Counted from the first letter of the stretch, positions 6,124 through 14,282 are shown. The stretch is DNA of 14,693 nt from JBGPJM01 sp041485385 (GCA_041485385.1 JBGPJM010000120.1:1-14693); one strand, 5' to 3'. Notes: generated by a model not told the origin, from the sequence alone. Numbers and translations are program-made.

Positions 6124-9100
6124 TCAGCCGTCATCCTCCGGCTTGGGGGAACTCGTGGACCGGTACTCGGCGGCCCGCTCGGGCTTGCCCCAGGCGTCGT
6201 AGAGCTTGGCGAGGCGAGACTCGACGGCGCGGACGCGCCGGTGTTCCGGGCCGAGCGTCTTGCCAAGAACCTCGTGGATCGCCTGCAGGCGCTGCTCGGC
6301 GTCTGCGAAGTGCTCTCGCGACAGGTCGAGTTCGGCGTACGCCGTTTGCACCGAGACCGCGGCTTCATCGTCGGGCTTGAGCGAGGCCGCGATCCCCATG
6401 GTGTGCTTCAACAGAGTCTCCGCGCCGGCAAAGTCCTTCCTCTTCACCAGCAGGCCCGCCAGCGCGGCCTCGGGCCGGAGGGTCCGCACCGCATCGTCAC
6501 CCGAACGGGCCCGGTAGTCCGCGATCACTTTGGCCAGGATGCCCGTGTAGCCGTCGGCGGCGCCCTGGTCTTCCATCGCCTTGGAAAGCTGGTTCAAGTA
6601 GGCGATCAGGTGCGAGTCGGCGTCGGAGCGGTCTTCGAGCTCGAGCCGCACCAGTTCGCGCAGGATCGGCTCGGCCTTGTCGGGCTTGGTCCAGGCCAAG
6701 TAGAGCGAGGCGAGCCGCGCGGCCACCGCGCACGTCCGGGCGTGGGGGCGCCCGAGGGCCTTCTCCAGAGCGGTGTGTGCCACGACGAGGTGATTCTCCG
6801 CGTCCGCGTAGCGTGCCTGCTTGGTGCAAAGGTCGGCATAGGCGGTGCGGATGGCGACGGCGGTTTCCTCCGCAGGCTTGAGCGCGTAGCCCGCGGTCTC
6901 CAAGGCGTGCCTCAGCAGAGCCTCCGCGGGGCCGTACGCCTTGCGGCGCACCAGGTGGTCGGCGAGGCCGACGGCGGTCTGCAGAGTCTGGATGGCCTCC
7001 GTGCCGGTGAGCTCGCTGTAGTCCTTGGCCACGCCTTCCAGCAGCGTCCCGTAATCCGGTTCGGATTGGAAGTATCGCTGGTTGAACTGCTTGACCAGAT
7101 ACTGGTCGCCGTCGGTGTGACTCTTCATCTCCGCGTTGATGCTCTCGCGCAGGAGCGCGACGGCGTCGTTGTGCCTGTTCATCAGGCGGTAGAGGTCGGC
7201 CAGCCGGAACATCGAGTTAATGGTGTACGGGTGCCCCTCGGGGAGCGTGTGCCGGCGGACCTCCATCGCCGTCGTGAGCAAGGGGAGCGCCTCCGCGTAC
7301 CTCTTCTCCTGTTTGAGCACCGTGCCGAGGTTGTTCATCACGTAGATGATCTTGGCGCTGTTCCTCTCCAGCTTGACGTTACTCTCGCATTTGCGCAGAA
7401 CGTCGCGCAACAGTTCGATCGCCCGATCCGATTCGCCGCTCTGCTGGTAGAACACCGCCAGGTTGTTGGCGATCATCAACGTGTCGGCGTCGGTCTCTCC
7501 AAGGTGCTTGTTGGCAAGGTCGAGGGCCTCCAGGAAAAGGGGCAGGGAGCGCGCCGCTCTCTCGGTGCTCCGGTAGGCCCTCGCCAAATTGTTGATCGAG
7601 TGGATCGTCTTCTTGTTCGCGTTGCCGAGGACCTCGCGCCGACCCTTGAGAGCGGGGACCAAGTACTCCTGGGCGCGGTCGTATTGACCCAGATCCGTAT
7701 AGACCATGCCCAGAAGATCCATGGTCTCGAGCGTGTCTGGATTCCGCTCGCCCAAGAGCCTGCGCTGGATCGCCAATGCCTCGTCCAGCGATTTGATCGC
7801 TCTGTCCTGCGCACCCAGAGCGTTGACCGCTTGCGCCAGGACCGACTTCATGCGAGCCTGAACCACCGGCTGGGAGGCGAGTTCCTCGGTCTTGTCGAGC
7901 CCCCGCTTGATCAGCTCCAATGCCGACAGAGCAGCGCCGCCTCCTGCGGGCATTTCCTCGTCGAATACGTCCGTCTGAAGAATCAGCCTCTCGAGGTAAT
8001 CGACGGTCGTGTTCGCCTTGTCACGCGCCCGGCTGGCAATGATGGCCTGCCACGCTACACCGAGCACGCCCGCAACAAGCGCGACGAACACCAGCGCCGC
8101 CGCGACCACACCGACCCGGTTCCGGCGCACGAACTTGGCAGTGCGGTACGCGAATGTATCGGGCCTGGCGATGACCGGCAGGCTCTCCAGGTGCCGCCGG
8201 ATGTCCTCCGAGAGCTGCTCGACCGAGGCATACCGCCGCTGCGGCTCCTTCCGCAGCGCCATGAGCACGATGTTGTCCAGGTCCCCTTCCAGGCGCCGGC
8301 GGAGCTTCTCCGGCGTGCCCTCCCGCAGCGCCGCGAGCGCGCCGGCCGTGCCCGTGCCGGTGCGCAGCGGCGACGTCGTATCGTCGGGGCCGGCAGACAT
8401 AGGGGGTTCCTCCGCCGCGGCGACGCTCGGTCGCGTCGGCTCGGTCTCGCACACCAGCCGGGCGACTTCCTGCGGGGGCTTGTTCTCGAGGCTGTAGGGT
8501 CGGCGCCCGGTGAGCAGCTCGTACAGGATGACCCCCAGCGAGTACACGTCGGAGGCCGTCGTGACCGTTTCGCCAGCGATCTGCTCCGGGCTGGCGTACG
8601 CCGGCGTCATCAGGCGCTGCTCGGGCTGCGTCACGAGCAGGGACACCGCGGGCCCTGTACGGGCCGGGTCCAGCAACTTGGCGATGCCGAAGTCCACGAG
8701 CCTGGGGACCCCCCCTCCGCCTGCCCCCCCTCCCCCCGCTCCAGCCCCCCCTGCCCCTACCTCGCCTTCCGTCACCAGGACATTGCTGGGCTTGAGGTCG
8801 CGGTGGATGACCAGTCGCTGGTGGGCGTACTGGACGGCCGCGCAGACCTGGCGGAAGAGCTTGAGCCGATCCGTGATGCTGAGGCTGTGGGCGTCGCAGT
8901 GCTCGTCGATGCGCCGGCCCTGGATGTACTCCATTACCAGGTACGGCGAGCCGTCGTCGGTGGTGCCGCCGTCCAGCAGCCTGCAGATGTTGGGGTGATC
9001 CAGGTCCGCGAGCATCTGGCGCTCGGCCCGGAATCGCTTGAGGATCTCGTGGCGCTGCGGGTCGTCGAGACCGAAGTCGCCGAAGAGCGAGGACCGGATG

Positions 9101-9495
9101 AGCTTGATGGCCACCCGCTGCTGGTACGCATCGTCGGCGCGCACGGCCGTGTAGACGGTCCCCATCCCCCCGGAGGCGATCACACCCTCCAGGCGGTAGG
9201 CGCCGACGCGCCGACCCTCGCCGGCGGGCGCCACCGGCGACGGCGGCGGCCGAGGAACAAAGTCCGCGCGTGGACTGTCGGGCGAGGTCGGGGCGCCAAG
9301 CACGTTGGGCGCGATCGCCGGCGTCTCGATGAAGTCGGGCTGCTTCCCCAGCGAGCGAAGCAGCGACTCCACCTCGGCGCGGAGATCGACATCCCCCATG
9401 CACTCGCGGTCGAGGAATCCCGCCCGCGCGGGCGGTTCCATCTCCGCAGCCCCGGCGACCAGCTCCTTCACACGTTTCCAGCGGTCGATTTTCAT
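6124..9495 (-). CDS. Membrane Ser/Thr protein kinase with large TPR region (ECF-linked type)
   Basis: The product is 1123 residues. I chose the ATG at 9495 because MKIDRWKRVKELV begins like related kinases; a longer frame starts at 9576 inside the sigma gene. Residues 1-50 form an N-terminal helix region. The kinase domain spans about 98-440: Gly loop ASGGMGTVY (107-115), VAIK lysine K131, E158, HRDLKPSN (231-238, D233), DFG (268-270), ASPE (301-304), D316. All key catalytic residues are present, so it should be active. One transmembrane segment lies at about 461-483. The rest is TPR of the kinesin-light-chain type (for example 'NPDTLETMDLLGMVYTDLG'), probably extracytoplasmic and used for sensing or protein binding. 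Two oddities: a Gly/Ala-only insert (247-262) between the catalytic loop and DFG, and a tandem duplication with a period of 168 residues near the C-terminus. It starts 28 bases after the sigma factor stop. Confidence 0.9.
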   Translation of the reverse strand: MKIDRWKRVKELVAGAAEMEPPARAGFLDRECMGDVDLRAEVESLLRSLGKQPDFIETPAIAPNVLGAPTSPDSPRADFVPRPPPSPVAPAGEGRRVGAYRLEGVIASGGMGTVYTAVRADDAYQQRVAIKLIRSSLFGDFGLDDPQRHEILKRFRAERQMLADLDHPNICRLLDGGTTDDGSPYLVMEYIQGRRIDEHCDAHSLSITDRLKLFRQVCAAVQYAHQRLVIHRDLKPSNVLVTEGEVGAGGAGAGGGGAGGGGVPRLVDFGIAKLLDPARTGPAVSLLVTQPEQRLMTPAYASPEQIAGETVTTASDVYSLGVILYELLTGRRPYSLENKPPQEVARLVCETEPTRPSVAAAEEPPMSAGPDDTTSPLRTGTGTAGALAALREGTPEKLRRRLEGDLDNIVLMALRKEPQRRYASVEQLSEDIRRHLESLPVIARPDTFAYRTAKFVRRNRVGVVAAALVFVALVAGVLGVAWQAIIASRARDKANTTVDYLERLILQTDVFDEEMPAGGGAALSALELIKRGLDKTEELASQPVVQARMKSVLAQAVNALGAQDRAIKSLDEALAIQRRLLGERNPDTLETMDLLGMVYTDLGQYDRAQEYLVPALKGRREVLGNANKKTIHSINNLARAYRSTERAARSLPLFLEALDLANKHLGETDADTLMIANNLAVFYQQSGESDRAIELLRDVLRKCESNVKLERNSAKIIYVMNNLGTVLKQEKRYAEALPLLTTAMEVRRHTLPEGHPYTINSMFRLADLYRLMNRHNDAVALLRESINAEMKSHTDGDQYLVKQFNQRYFQSEPDYGTLLEGVAKDYSELTGTEAIQTLQTAVGLADHLVRRKAYGPAEALLRHALETAGYALKPAEETAVAIRTAYADLCTKQARYADAENHLVVAHTALEKALGRPHARTCAVAARLASLYLAWTKPDKAEPILRELVRLELEDRSDADSHLIAYLNQLSKAMEDQGAADGYTGILAKVIADYRARSGDDAVRTLRPEAALAGLLVKRKDFAGAETLLKHTMGIAASLKPDDEAAVSVQTAYAELDLSREHFADAEQRLQAIHEVLGKTLGPEHRRVRAVESRLAKLYDAWGKPERAAEYRSTSSPKPEDDG
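8710..8757 (+). repeat. C-rich tract 5 inside the kinase gene (Gly-rich insert)
   Basis: The plus strand is a run of CCCCCCTCC/CCCGCT-type units; the gene is read from the other strand, so it codes for 16 Gly/Ala residues between 'NVLVTEGEV' and PRLVDFGIAK. Most kinases have only a short turn here (catalytic loop to DFG). The length keeps the reading frame. Composition matches the terminase tracts, and the C-rich strand is again the + strand. Confidence 0.65.
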
Positions 9496-9523
9496 GAACG
9501 TCTCGAACGGCGGCGGGCGGCGC

Positions 9524-10120
9524 CTACTCGCCGGCGATCTCGCGGTGCAGCCAGGCCTTCGCGACGGTCCAGTCACGCTTTACGGTGGCGGGGGAGATGC
9601 CCAGGAGGTCGGCGGTCTGCTCAACGGTCAGCCCGCCGAAGAATCGCAGCTCGACGATCCGCCCCTGCTGTTCGTCCATCGCCGCCAGGCGCGTCAGAGC
9701 CTCGTCCAGGGCCACGACGTCGACGGCGCTGCTGGGCGCCGCTGGCTCGGCCGCCTCGATCGATACCCGCGCCCGTTGTACCGGCGCGTCCCCTTCTCCT
9801 CCTGCACCGCCCCGCTTGGCCGCTTGGCGCGCCCGCGCATGGTCCACCAGGATCCGGCGCATGACCTGGGCCGCGACGGCGAAGAACTGCGAGCGGTGCT
9901 GCCACTGCGCCCGCGACTGGTCCACCAGCTTCAGGAACGCCTCGTTGACCAGCGCGGTGGTCTGCAGGGTGTGATCCGAGCGCTCCCGGCGCATCGCCCG
10001 CCCAGCGATGGCGTGCAGCTCGTCGTACACCAGCGGCAGCAGGCGTGACAGCGCGTCCTTGTCGCCGCGGCTGAGGGCGAACAGGAGCTGGGTCACGTCG
10101 GTTGGGGCGGCCGAGGCCAA
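9524..10120 (-). CDS. ECF-type RNA polymerase sigma factor (planctomycete kinase-linked type)
   Basis: The product is 198 residues with a TTG start. The start is set by CGGGAG (10126-10131) five bases upstream and by the position of TDVTQLLFALSRGD, the usual beginning of this family; longer in-frame starts reach back into the divergent gene. Region 2 is seen in 'LLPLVYDELHAIAGRAMRRER' to 'NEAFLKLVDQ' and SQFFAVAAQVMRRILVDHAR; region 4 is LRFFGGLTVEQTADLLGIS followed by the helix ATVKRDWTVAKAWL. This matches the Sigma70_ECF family that planctomycetes pair with Ser/Thr kinases. No anti-sigma factor is present; in such modules the kinase is thought to control the sigma factor. It is probably one operon with the kinase gene 28 bases downstream. 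Confidence 0.9.
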   Translation of the reverse strand: MASAAPTDVTQLLFALSRGDKDALSRLLPLVYDELHAIAGRAMRRERSDHTLQTTALVNEAFLKLVDQSRAQWQHRSQFFAVAAQVMRRILVDHARARQAAKRGGAGGEGDAPVQRARVSIEAAEPAAPSSAVDVVALDEALTRLAAMDEQQGRIVELRFFGGLTVEQTADLLGISPATVKRDWTVAKAWLHREIAGE

Positions 10121-10250
10121 GCGAACTCCCGAAAAACCCGGGCACGTGACCCCCCCTGCCGGCCATTCTCGCGTCTTTCTGCGTGCCGGACAAGGGGCAC
10201 GGTCCCGGACGCCGGAACAAGCAGGAAACCCCACGCAAGGAGAACCTCCC

Positions 10251-11456
10251 ATGTCAACAGCCAGCAAGATCATGTTCGTGGCCGGTCTGGCGGTCGCGGC
10301 CCAGGCCCGGGCGCAGACCTATTCGATCGACCAGGTGTCACCGACGATCGTCCTCCCCGCCCGGGCCCACCAGGGCGATGACCTGTTGCACACGCAGGTC
10401 CCGGGAACGGGCGAGGACGCTGGCGGCCTGGGGCCGCTGGTGCAGTTCTCCGGGTCGCTCCTCCCCCGCCACACCGTCGGTGTCGGCGGCGTGCTGGACG
10501 TGGATGGGATCAGCAGCAACCACGGGCAGATTGCGCTGAGCGGCCCGGTGGCGTACCGGATCATCTTCAGCGTCCGACGCGACAACACCGGCGACCCGGG
10601 CACGTGCGTGCTCGGCCAGAGCATGCTGAACCAGGAGGCGGGCGATCTCTTCCAGAGCACGGGGATGTTCCAGCCGGTCCTGCCGGCGGGCCCGCACCTC
10701 CAGTTCGGCCCTGACGGCAACTCCTGCTACGTGAACCAGGACGCGATGCGCCTGGTCCCGTCGATCGGCGCGGGTGTCGCCTGGGCGGCGGCCAACCCGC
10801 TGGACAACCTCGACGGGTTCGACTTCCAGGACTTCGACGCCAACCACGACGGCGCCCTGGACATCCCGCTGTACTACTCGGTCTCGATGGCCACCGACCC
10901 CAGCTACTCGGCGTTCATCTTCGTCTTGCCCGCGGGGTACGCCGCGGCCCCGACGAACCCGGCGGCCCTCCCGCCGATCTACGCCAGCCGCACCGACCTG
11001 CGCCTGACCAGCGGCGACGACATCGACGGCCTGGTGGTCTTCGACGCCGACAACAGCCGCACGTGGACACCCGGCGACGCCGTGCTCATCAGCCTGATGG
11101 CGGGGAGCACGTCGCTGGGAGCGGGGTTCCCGTACAACTTCGGCGGCGACGGTTCGGGCGCCGACGTGTTCATGGTCATGCGGACGGCCGCCGGGGGCGT
11201 GGCCATCTCCCGCCTGGCGCAGCGCGAGGACCTGGGGTTCAGCATCGGCGACTACGCCGACATCGACGCCCTGGAGGTCGAGACAGCCCACATACCGCAC
11301 CGGCCGGTGGACTGGAATCTCGACGGGGTGCTGAACAGCCAGGACTTCTTCGATTTCCTTGGCGACTTCTTCCAGGGCCAGGCGGACTTCAACGCCGACG
11401 GCATCACCAACTCGCAGGACTTCTTCGACTTCGTAACGGAGTTCTTCCGCGGCTGA
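10251..11456 (+). CDS. Secreted protein with double GC-type dockerin-like C-terminus
   Basis: The product is 401 residues. The signal peptide covers residues 1-21 (hydrophobic 7-17, likely cleavage after ARA). The middle part is not recognised; it includes an EF-hand-like calcium loop DFDANHDGALD (194-204) and a second Asp-rich stretch 'VFDADNSRTWTPGD'. The tail (354-401) has two copies of D-x-N-x-D-G-x-x-N-S-Q-D-F-F-D-F, starting DWNLDG and DFNADG. This is the GC-type dockerin-like module found at the C-terminus of many Phycisphaerales surface proteins, assumed to hold the protein at the cell surface; its partner is not in this window. AAGGAG (10237-10242) lies eight bases before the ATG. 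It is divergent from the sigma gene (130-base gap), so shared control is possible. I saw no clear promoter hexamers in that gap. Confidence 0.8.
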   Translation: MSTASKIMFVAGLAVAAQARAQTYSIDQVSPTIVLPARAHQGDDLLHTQVPGTGEDAGGLGPLVQFSGSLLPRHTVGVGGVLDVDGISSNHGQIALSGPVAYRIIFSVRRDNTGDPGTCVLGQSMLNQEAGDLFQSTGMFQPVLPAGPHLQFGPDGNSCYVNQDAMRLVPSIGAGVAWAAANPLDNLDGFDFQDFDANHDGALDIPLYYSVSMATDPSYSAFIFVLPAGYAAAPTNPAALPPIYASRTDLRLTSGDDIDGLVVFDADNSRTWTPGDAVLISLMAGSTSLGAGFPYNFGGDGSGADVFMVMRTAAGGVAISRLAQREDLGFSIGDYADIDALEVETAHIPHRPVDWNLDGVLNSQDFFDFLGDFFQGQADFNADGITNSQDFFDFVTEFFRG

Positions 11457-11485
11457 GAACGACGCGGCAAGGGTGATTTCAGCGT

Positions 11486-11612
11486 GGAACGGTCGCGGCG
11501 GACGCGGGGACGGCACGCCGGACGAGACCGATGGGATGTGCCGGAGCGAACCACGCCCCACACCTCGCTCGGCGCGTCCGGCGTGCGTCTCCGCGGGGGC
11601 GCCGACCGCTCC
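11486..11612. other. Large imperfect inverted repeat between the two dockerin-protein genes
   Basis: Three nested stems can be paired by eye. The outer stem is 11486-11495 with 11603-11612 (10 positions, one A/C mismatch). The middle stem is 11503-11524 with 11575-11595: 21 pairs, one of them G-T, with a single bulged base at 11513. The inner stem is 11540-11549 with 11565-11573: 9 pairs and one bulged G at 11544, around a 15-base loop. No T-run follows, so it does not look like an intrinsic terminator. It fills most of the 198-base gap and ends 42 bases before the next start codon. It could be a structured leader, an RNA-stability or attenuation element, or a small palindromic repetitive element. 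Confidence 0.75.
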
Positions 11613-11654
11613 GTGAGCCAGCCAGACACAACACACAGCGCAGGAGGCATACAC

Positions 11655-13241
11655 ATGCGTACTCAGGCGATGAATCGGGTCGCGGCCGCGGCGACGGCAT
11701 TCGCGGCGTACACGGGCGTTGCGCACGCCTGCCAGACCATCAACTTCGAGACCCTCGCAGTCGGGACGGCGGTCACGAACCAGTACCCGGGCGTCACGTT
11801 CTCGATCACCGTACAGAACTGCGGCGCCGGCACGACGCGCTACCCGCGGATCATCGACCCTGCAGCGGGCACCTCGTCGGGCACCCGCGCGCTGGGAGAG
11901 GACCAAGGGTGCCCGGACTTCTGGGCCGGCGCGCTGCGGATGGTCTTCACGAATCCGCAGCAGGAGGTGCTGTTCAAGCTGGGCGACTTCTCGACCGGGA
12001 CCTACACCGTGCGCGCCTGGGACGCCCCAGTCGGCGGGTCCCAGATCCTGCCGACCCAGAACATCGATCTGGAAGGGGCCGGGCCGGTGGCGGTCTACCG
12101 GCTGGTCAGCGTCGCCGGGCCCGGGATCCGCCGGATCGAGATCGACAGCACCGTGGATAACCAGGTGGTGATCGACGACCTGGAGTTCGACCTCGACAGC
12201 ACGCCACCGATGGCGGTCCTCGATGACCCGGACGCGGCGGGGTGCGTCTGCAGCCCGATCGTTCTCACGGGCACGGCCGACGACCCTGATGGATTGCTGT
12301 CCCGGCGCCGCGTCTACTACAGCGCCGACGACGGGGCGACCTGGACACTGATCAGCAACTCGGCGACGCCGGTGAACGCGGGCGTGCTGTACACCTGGAA
12401 TACCGCGGGCCTGGCGGAGGGGCAGTACCTGCTCTTGCTGCGGGTCATCAACGCCTGCGGCATGGAGTCGACCGCGGTGCGGACCGTGTGGGTGGACCGG
12501 CAGTTCGACGACGTCGAGATCCGGTACCCGGCGCCATTGCAGGTGGTCGGAGGCGGGGTGTGCGTGGACGGGACGGTGTACGACCGGTGTCCGCGCGGGG
12601 CCGACGCCTACACCGTGCTGTACGGCGTGCCGGGCGCCTCGGGGCCGATCGGGCCCGTGGACCCGGCGCACCCGACCTACGCGGGCAACGTCGTGAACGA
12701 CCCGCTGACCACGCCGGCGCCCTGGCACACCGAGGCGGGCGCGACGCAGGTGGTGGACGGGACGTGGCGGATCGCGGTGAGCGCGACGGACCACTGCGGG
12801 TTCACGCGGATCGAGTTCCGCGATGTGATCGTGGACAATACCCCGCCCGCGGCGATTCTGACCTCCCCAACCCGGTGCACGAACATCTGCGGGATCGTGC
12901 CGATCACCGGCACGGCCAACGACCTGCACTTCGGCCACTGGTACCTCGAGTACACGGGCGGCGATGCGCCCGGGTGGGTGCCGATCGCCGACGGCGGCGC
13001 TCCGATCATCGGGGCTCTCCTGGCCAACTGGAACACCGCGGGGCTCCGCCGCTGCGCGTACACCATCCGGCTGAGGGCGTACGACACGGCAAGCGTGAAC
13101 TGCGGCTCCACCACCAACTCCAGCGAAACCACGGTCTCGGTCAACCTGGGCGACGCCGCGGACTTCAACAAGGACGGGGCGATCAACTCCCAGGACTTCT
13201 TCGACTTCCTCGCGGCGTTCTTCGCCGGGCCGCTGTGCTGA
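11655..13241 (+). CDS. Secreted multi-domain protein with Ig-like repeats and single GC-type dockerin-like tail
   Basis: The product is 528 residues; the ATG is set by AGGAGG (11642-11647) seven bases upstream. A signal peptide covers about 1-25 (cleavage likely after VAHA); the next residue is Cys, but the lipobox is poor, so a lipoprotein is less likely. Residues 26-180 form a beta-rich N-terminal domain opening INFETLAVGTAV and including 'YPGVTFSITV', as seen in adhesin-like exoproteins. Three repeats of about 100 residues follow: 182-283 (STPPMAVL to 'WVDRQ'), a divergent one at 285-394, and 395-498 (NTPPAAIL onward). The first and third share T-G-T-A-x-D, WNTAGL and paired Cys residues, suggesting Ig-like folds with disulfides. 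The tail 502-527 is one copy of DFNKDGAINSQDFFDFL. It probably shares an operon with the preceding gene and is followed by a terminator. Confidence 0.8.
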   Translation: MRTQAMNRVAAAATAFAAYTGVAHACQTINFETLAVGTAVTNQYPGVTFSITVQNCGAGTTRYPRIIDPAAGTSSGTRALGEDQGCPDFWAGALRMVFTNPQQEVLFKLGDFSTGTYTVRAWDAPVGGSQILPTQNIDLEGAGPVAVYRLVSVAGPGIRRIEIDSTVDNQVVIDDLEFDLDSTPPMAVLDDPDAAGCVCSPIVLTGTADDPDGLLSRRRVYYSADDGATWTLISNSATPVNAGVLYTWNTAGLAEGQYLLLLRVINACGMESTAVRTVWVDRQFDDVEIRYPAPLQVVGGGVCVDGTVYDRCPRGADAYTVLYGVPGASGPIGPVDPAHPTYAGNVVNDPLTTPAPWHTEAGATQVVDGTWRIAVSATDHCGFTRIEFRDVIVDNTPPAAILTSPTRCTNICGIVPITGTANDLHFGHWYLEYTGGDAPGWVPIADGGAPIIGALLANWNTAGLRRCAYTIRLRAYDTASVNCGSTTNSSETTVSVNLGDAADFNKDGAINSQDFFDFLAAFFAGPLC

Positions 13242-13270
13242 ACGTCGGCGCCATCACAGCTCCTCGAACC

Positions 13271-13305
13271 AGGGGACCCTCGCCTCCGCGCGGGCCCCCT
13301 TTTTT
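13271..13305 (+). terminator. Intrinsic terminator after the dockerin-protein genes
   Basis: The stem AGGGGACCC (13271-13279) pairs with GGGCCCCCT (13292-13300) with one A/C mismatch, around a 12-base loop, and is followed by a run of six T (13300-13305). It lies 30 bases after the preceding stop codon. Confidence 0.8.
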
Positions 13306-13308
13306 CAT

Positions 13309-13325
13309 CGGCGGCACAGCCGCCG
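13309..13325. other. Perfect 7-bp hairpin just after the terminator
   Basis: CGGCGGC, a three-base ACA loop and GCCGCCG form a perfect palindrome four bases beyond the terminator T-run. It may back up termination or lie near the promoter of the downstream reductase gene. The remaining 51 bases up to that gene show no clear promoter. Confidence 0.45.
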
Positions 13326-13376
13326 CGCCGCAGGTACGCTGACGGCGCGGGGAGCACGTCGGACGGCCTGGGCACC

Positions 13377-14282
13377 ATGCGGATCGTCGTCACCGGAGCA
13401 AGCGGGTTCGTCGGCAGCCACGTGGCCGGGGAGCTGGGCGCACGCGGCCACACCGTCGTCGGCACCTGCTCCGGCCGTCGCCCGGCGCCGGCGATGGTGG
13501 TGATGGACCTCCTTGACCCGGGCTCGATCGAGCGTGCCGTCGGCGATGCCGAGCCCGACGGGGTCGTCCACGCCGCGGCGTGGCCCGAGCTCCTCCGCTG
13601 CGAGCAGGACCCCGACGGCGCTCGCAGAGCCAATGTGAACGCCACCGCGGTCCTCGCACGAGCGTGCGCGAGGAACGGCGCCAGGCTTGTCTTCCTCTCG
13701 ACCGACCAGGTGTTCGATGGCGAGCGGGGCGGCTACGCCGAGGCCGACGAGCCCGCGCCGGTCAACGTCTACGGGCGCACTAAGCTCGATGCCGAGCAGG
13801 CCGTGGCCTCGGGCTTCGCGGCCGCGGCAGGCCCGCGTGCGGCGGGGTGCGTGCTCCGCCTGAGCCTGGTCTACGGCACGAGCCCCGGCGGGCAGCGGAC
13901 ACCGGTCGAGCAGATTCTCGCGGCGGTCCGGCGCGGCGAGCGCCCCCGCCTGTTTGCGGACGAGTTTCGTACGCCCGTGTTCGCGGAGGACGCCGCACGG
14001 GCGTGCGAGGAACTGCTCACGCGCGCCGGGCCGCCGCGCCTCCTTCACCTCGGCGGCCCCGACCGGGCCACGAGGTACGAACTCGGCCTCATGATCGCGG
14101 ATCGGTGGGGATTCCCTCGTTCGGTTCTGGAGCGGGGGTCGCAGGCGGAGATGGGATCGGCTGTCCATCGACCGCGGGACGTGTCGCTCGACTCGTCGCT
14201 GGCACGATCGTGGCTGATCCGGCCGCCGCGGACGCTTCCCGACGGGTTAACGCTGATGTGGAACAATCGGACTGCCCGCTGA
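13377..14282 (+). CDS. rmlD: dTDP-4-dehydrorhamnose reductase-like SDR enzyme
   Basis: The product is 301 residues, the usual RmlD length. It has an N-terminal NAD(P)-binding Rossmann motif GASGFVG (7-13), VVHAAAW (63-69), LSTDQVFDG (107-115, the typical RmlD STD-x-VFDG motif), and the catalytic Tyr/Lys pair Y132-x-x-x-K136 in NVYGRTKLDAE. RmlD reduces dTDP-4-dehydro-L-rhamnose to dTDP-L-rhamnose in the cytoplasm for surface polysaccharides. The gene next to it codes for an RmlA-like nucleotidyltransferase, which supports dTDP-sugar synthesis. Other members of this extended SDR branch act on other sugars or other substrates, so the exact substrate is not certain. There is only a weak ribosome binding site before the ATG, and no other in-frame start fits the Rossmann motif better. 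Confidence 0.75.
   Translation: MRIVVTGASGFVGSHVAGELGARGHTVVGTCSGRRPAPAMVVMDLLDPGSIERAVGDAEPDGVVHAAAWPELLRCEQDPDGARRANVNATAVLARACARNGARLVFLSTDQVFDGERGGYAEADEPAPVNVYGRTKLDAEQAVASGFAAAAGPRAAGCVLRLSLVYGTSPGGQRTPVEQILAAVRRGERPRLFADEFRTPVFAEDAARACEELLTRAGPPRLLHLGGPDRATRYELGLMIADRWGFPRSVLERGSQAEMGSAVHRPRDVSLDSSLARSWLIRPPRTLPDGLTLMWNNRTAR

Noticed and set aside
9496..9576. Longer N-terminus of the kinase starting inside the sigma factor gene
   Set aside because: The extra 27 residues are Arg/Pro-rich with no similarity to kinase N-termini, and the shorter start at 9495 gives the typical beginning.
4744..9864. A 1706-codon open frame on the plus strand opposite the beta-helix, kinase and sigma genes
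   Set aside because: It is antisense to three well-supported genes, has no recognisable motifs, is rich in Arg/Gly/Val/Asp typical of high-GC shadow frames, and its openness follows from the codon bias of the real genes.
10121..10250. Possible promoter hexamers in the divergent spacer between the sigma gene and the first dockerin gene
   Set aside because: Only short GGCACG/CGTGCC inverted pieces and T-rich traces were found; no pair of boxes at sensible spacing could be defended on either strand.
10338..12938. An 866-codon open frame on the minus strand opposite the two dockerin-protein genes
   Set aside because: It crosses two genes with signal peptides, ribosome binding sites and conserved tails, and its sequence is low in recognisable motifs.
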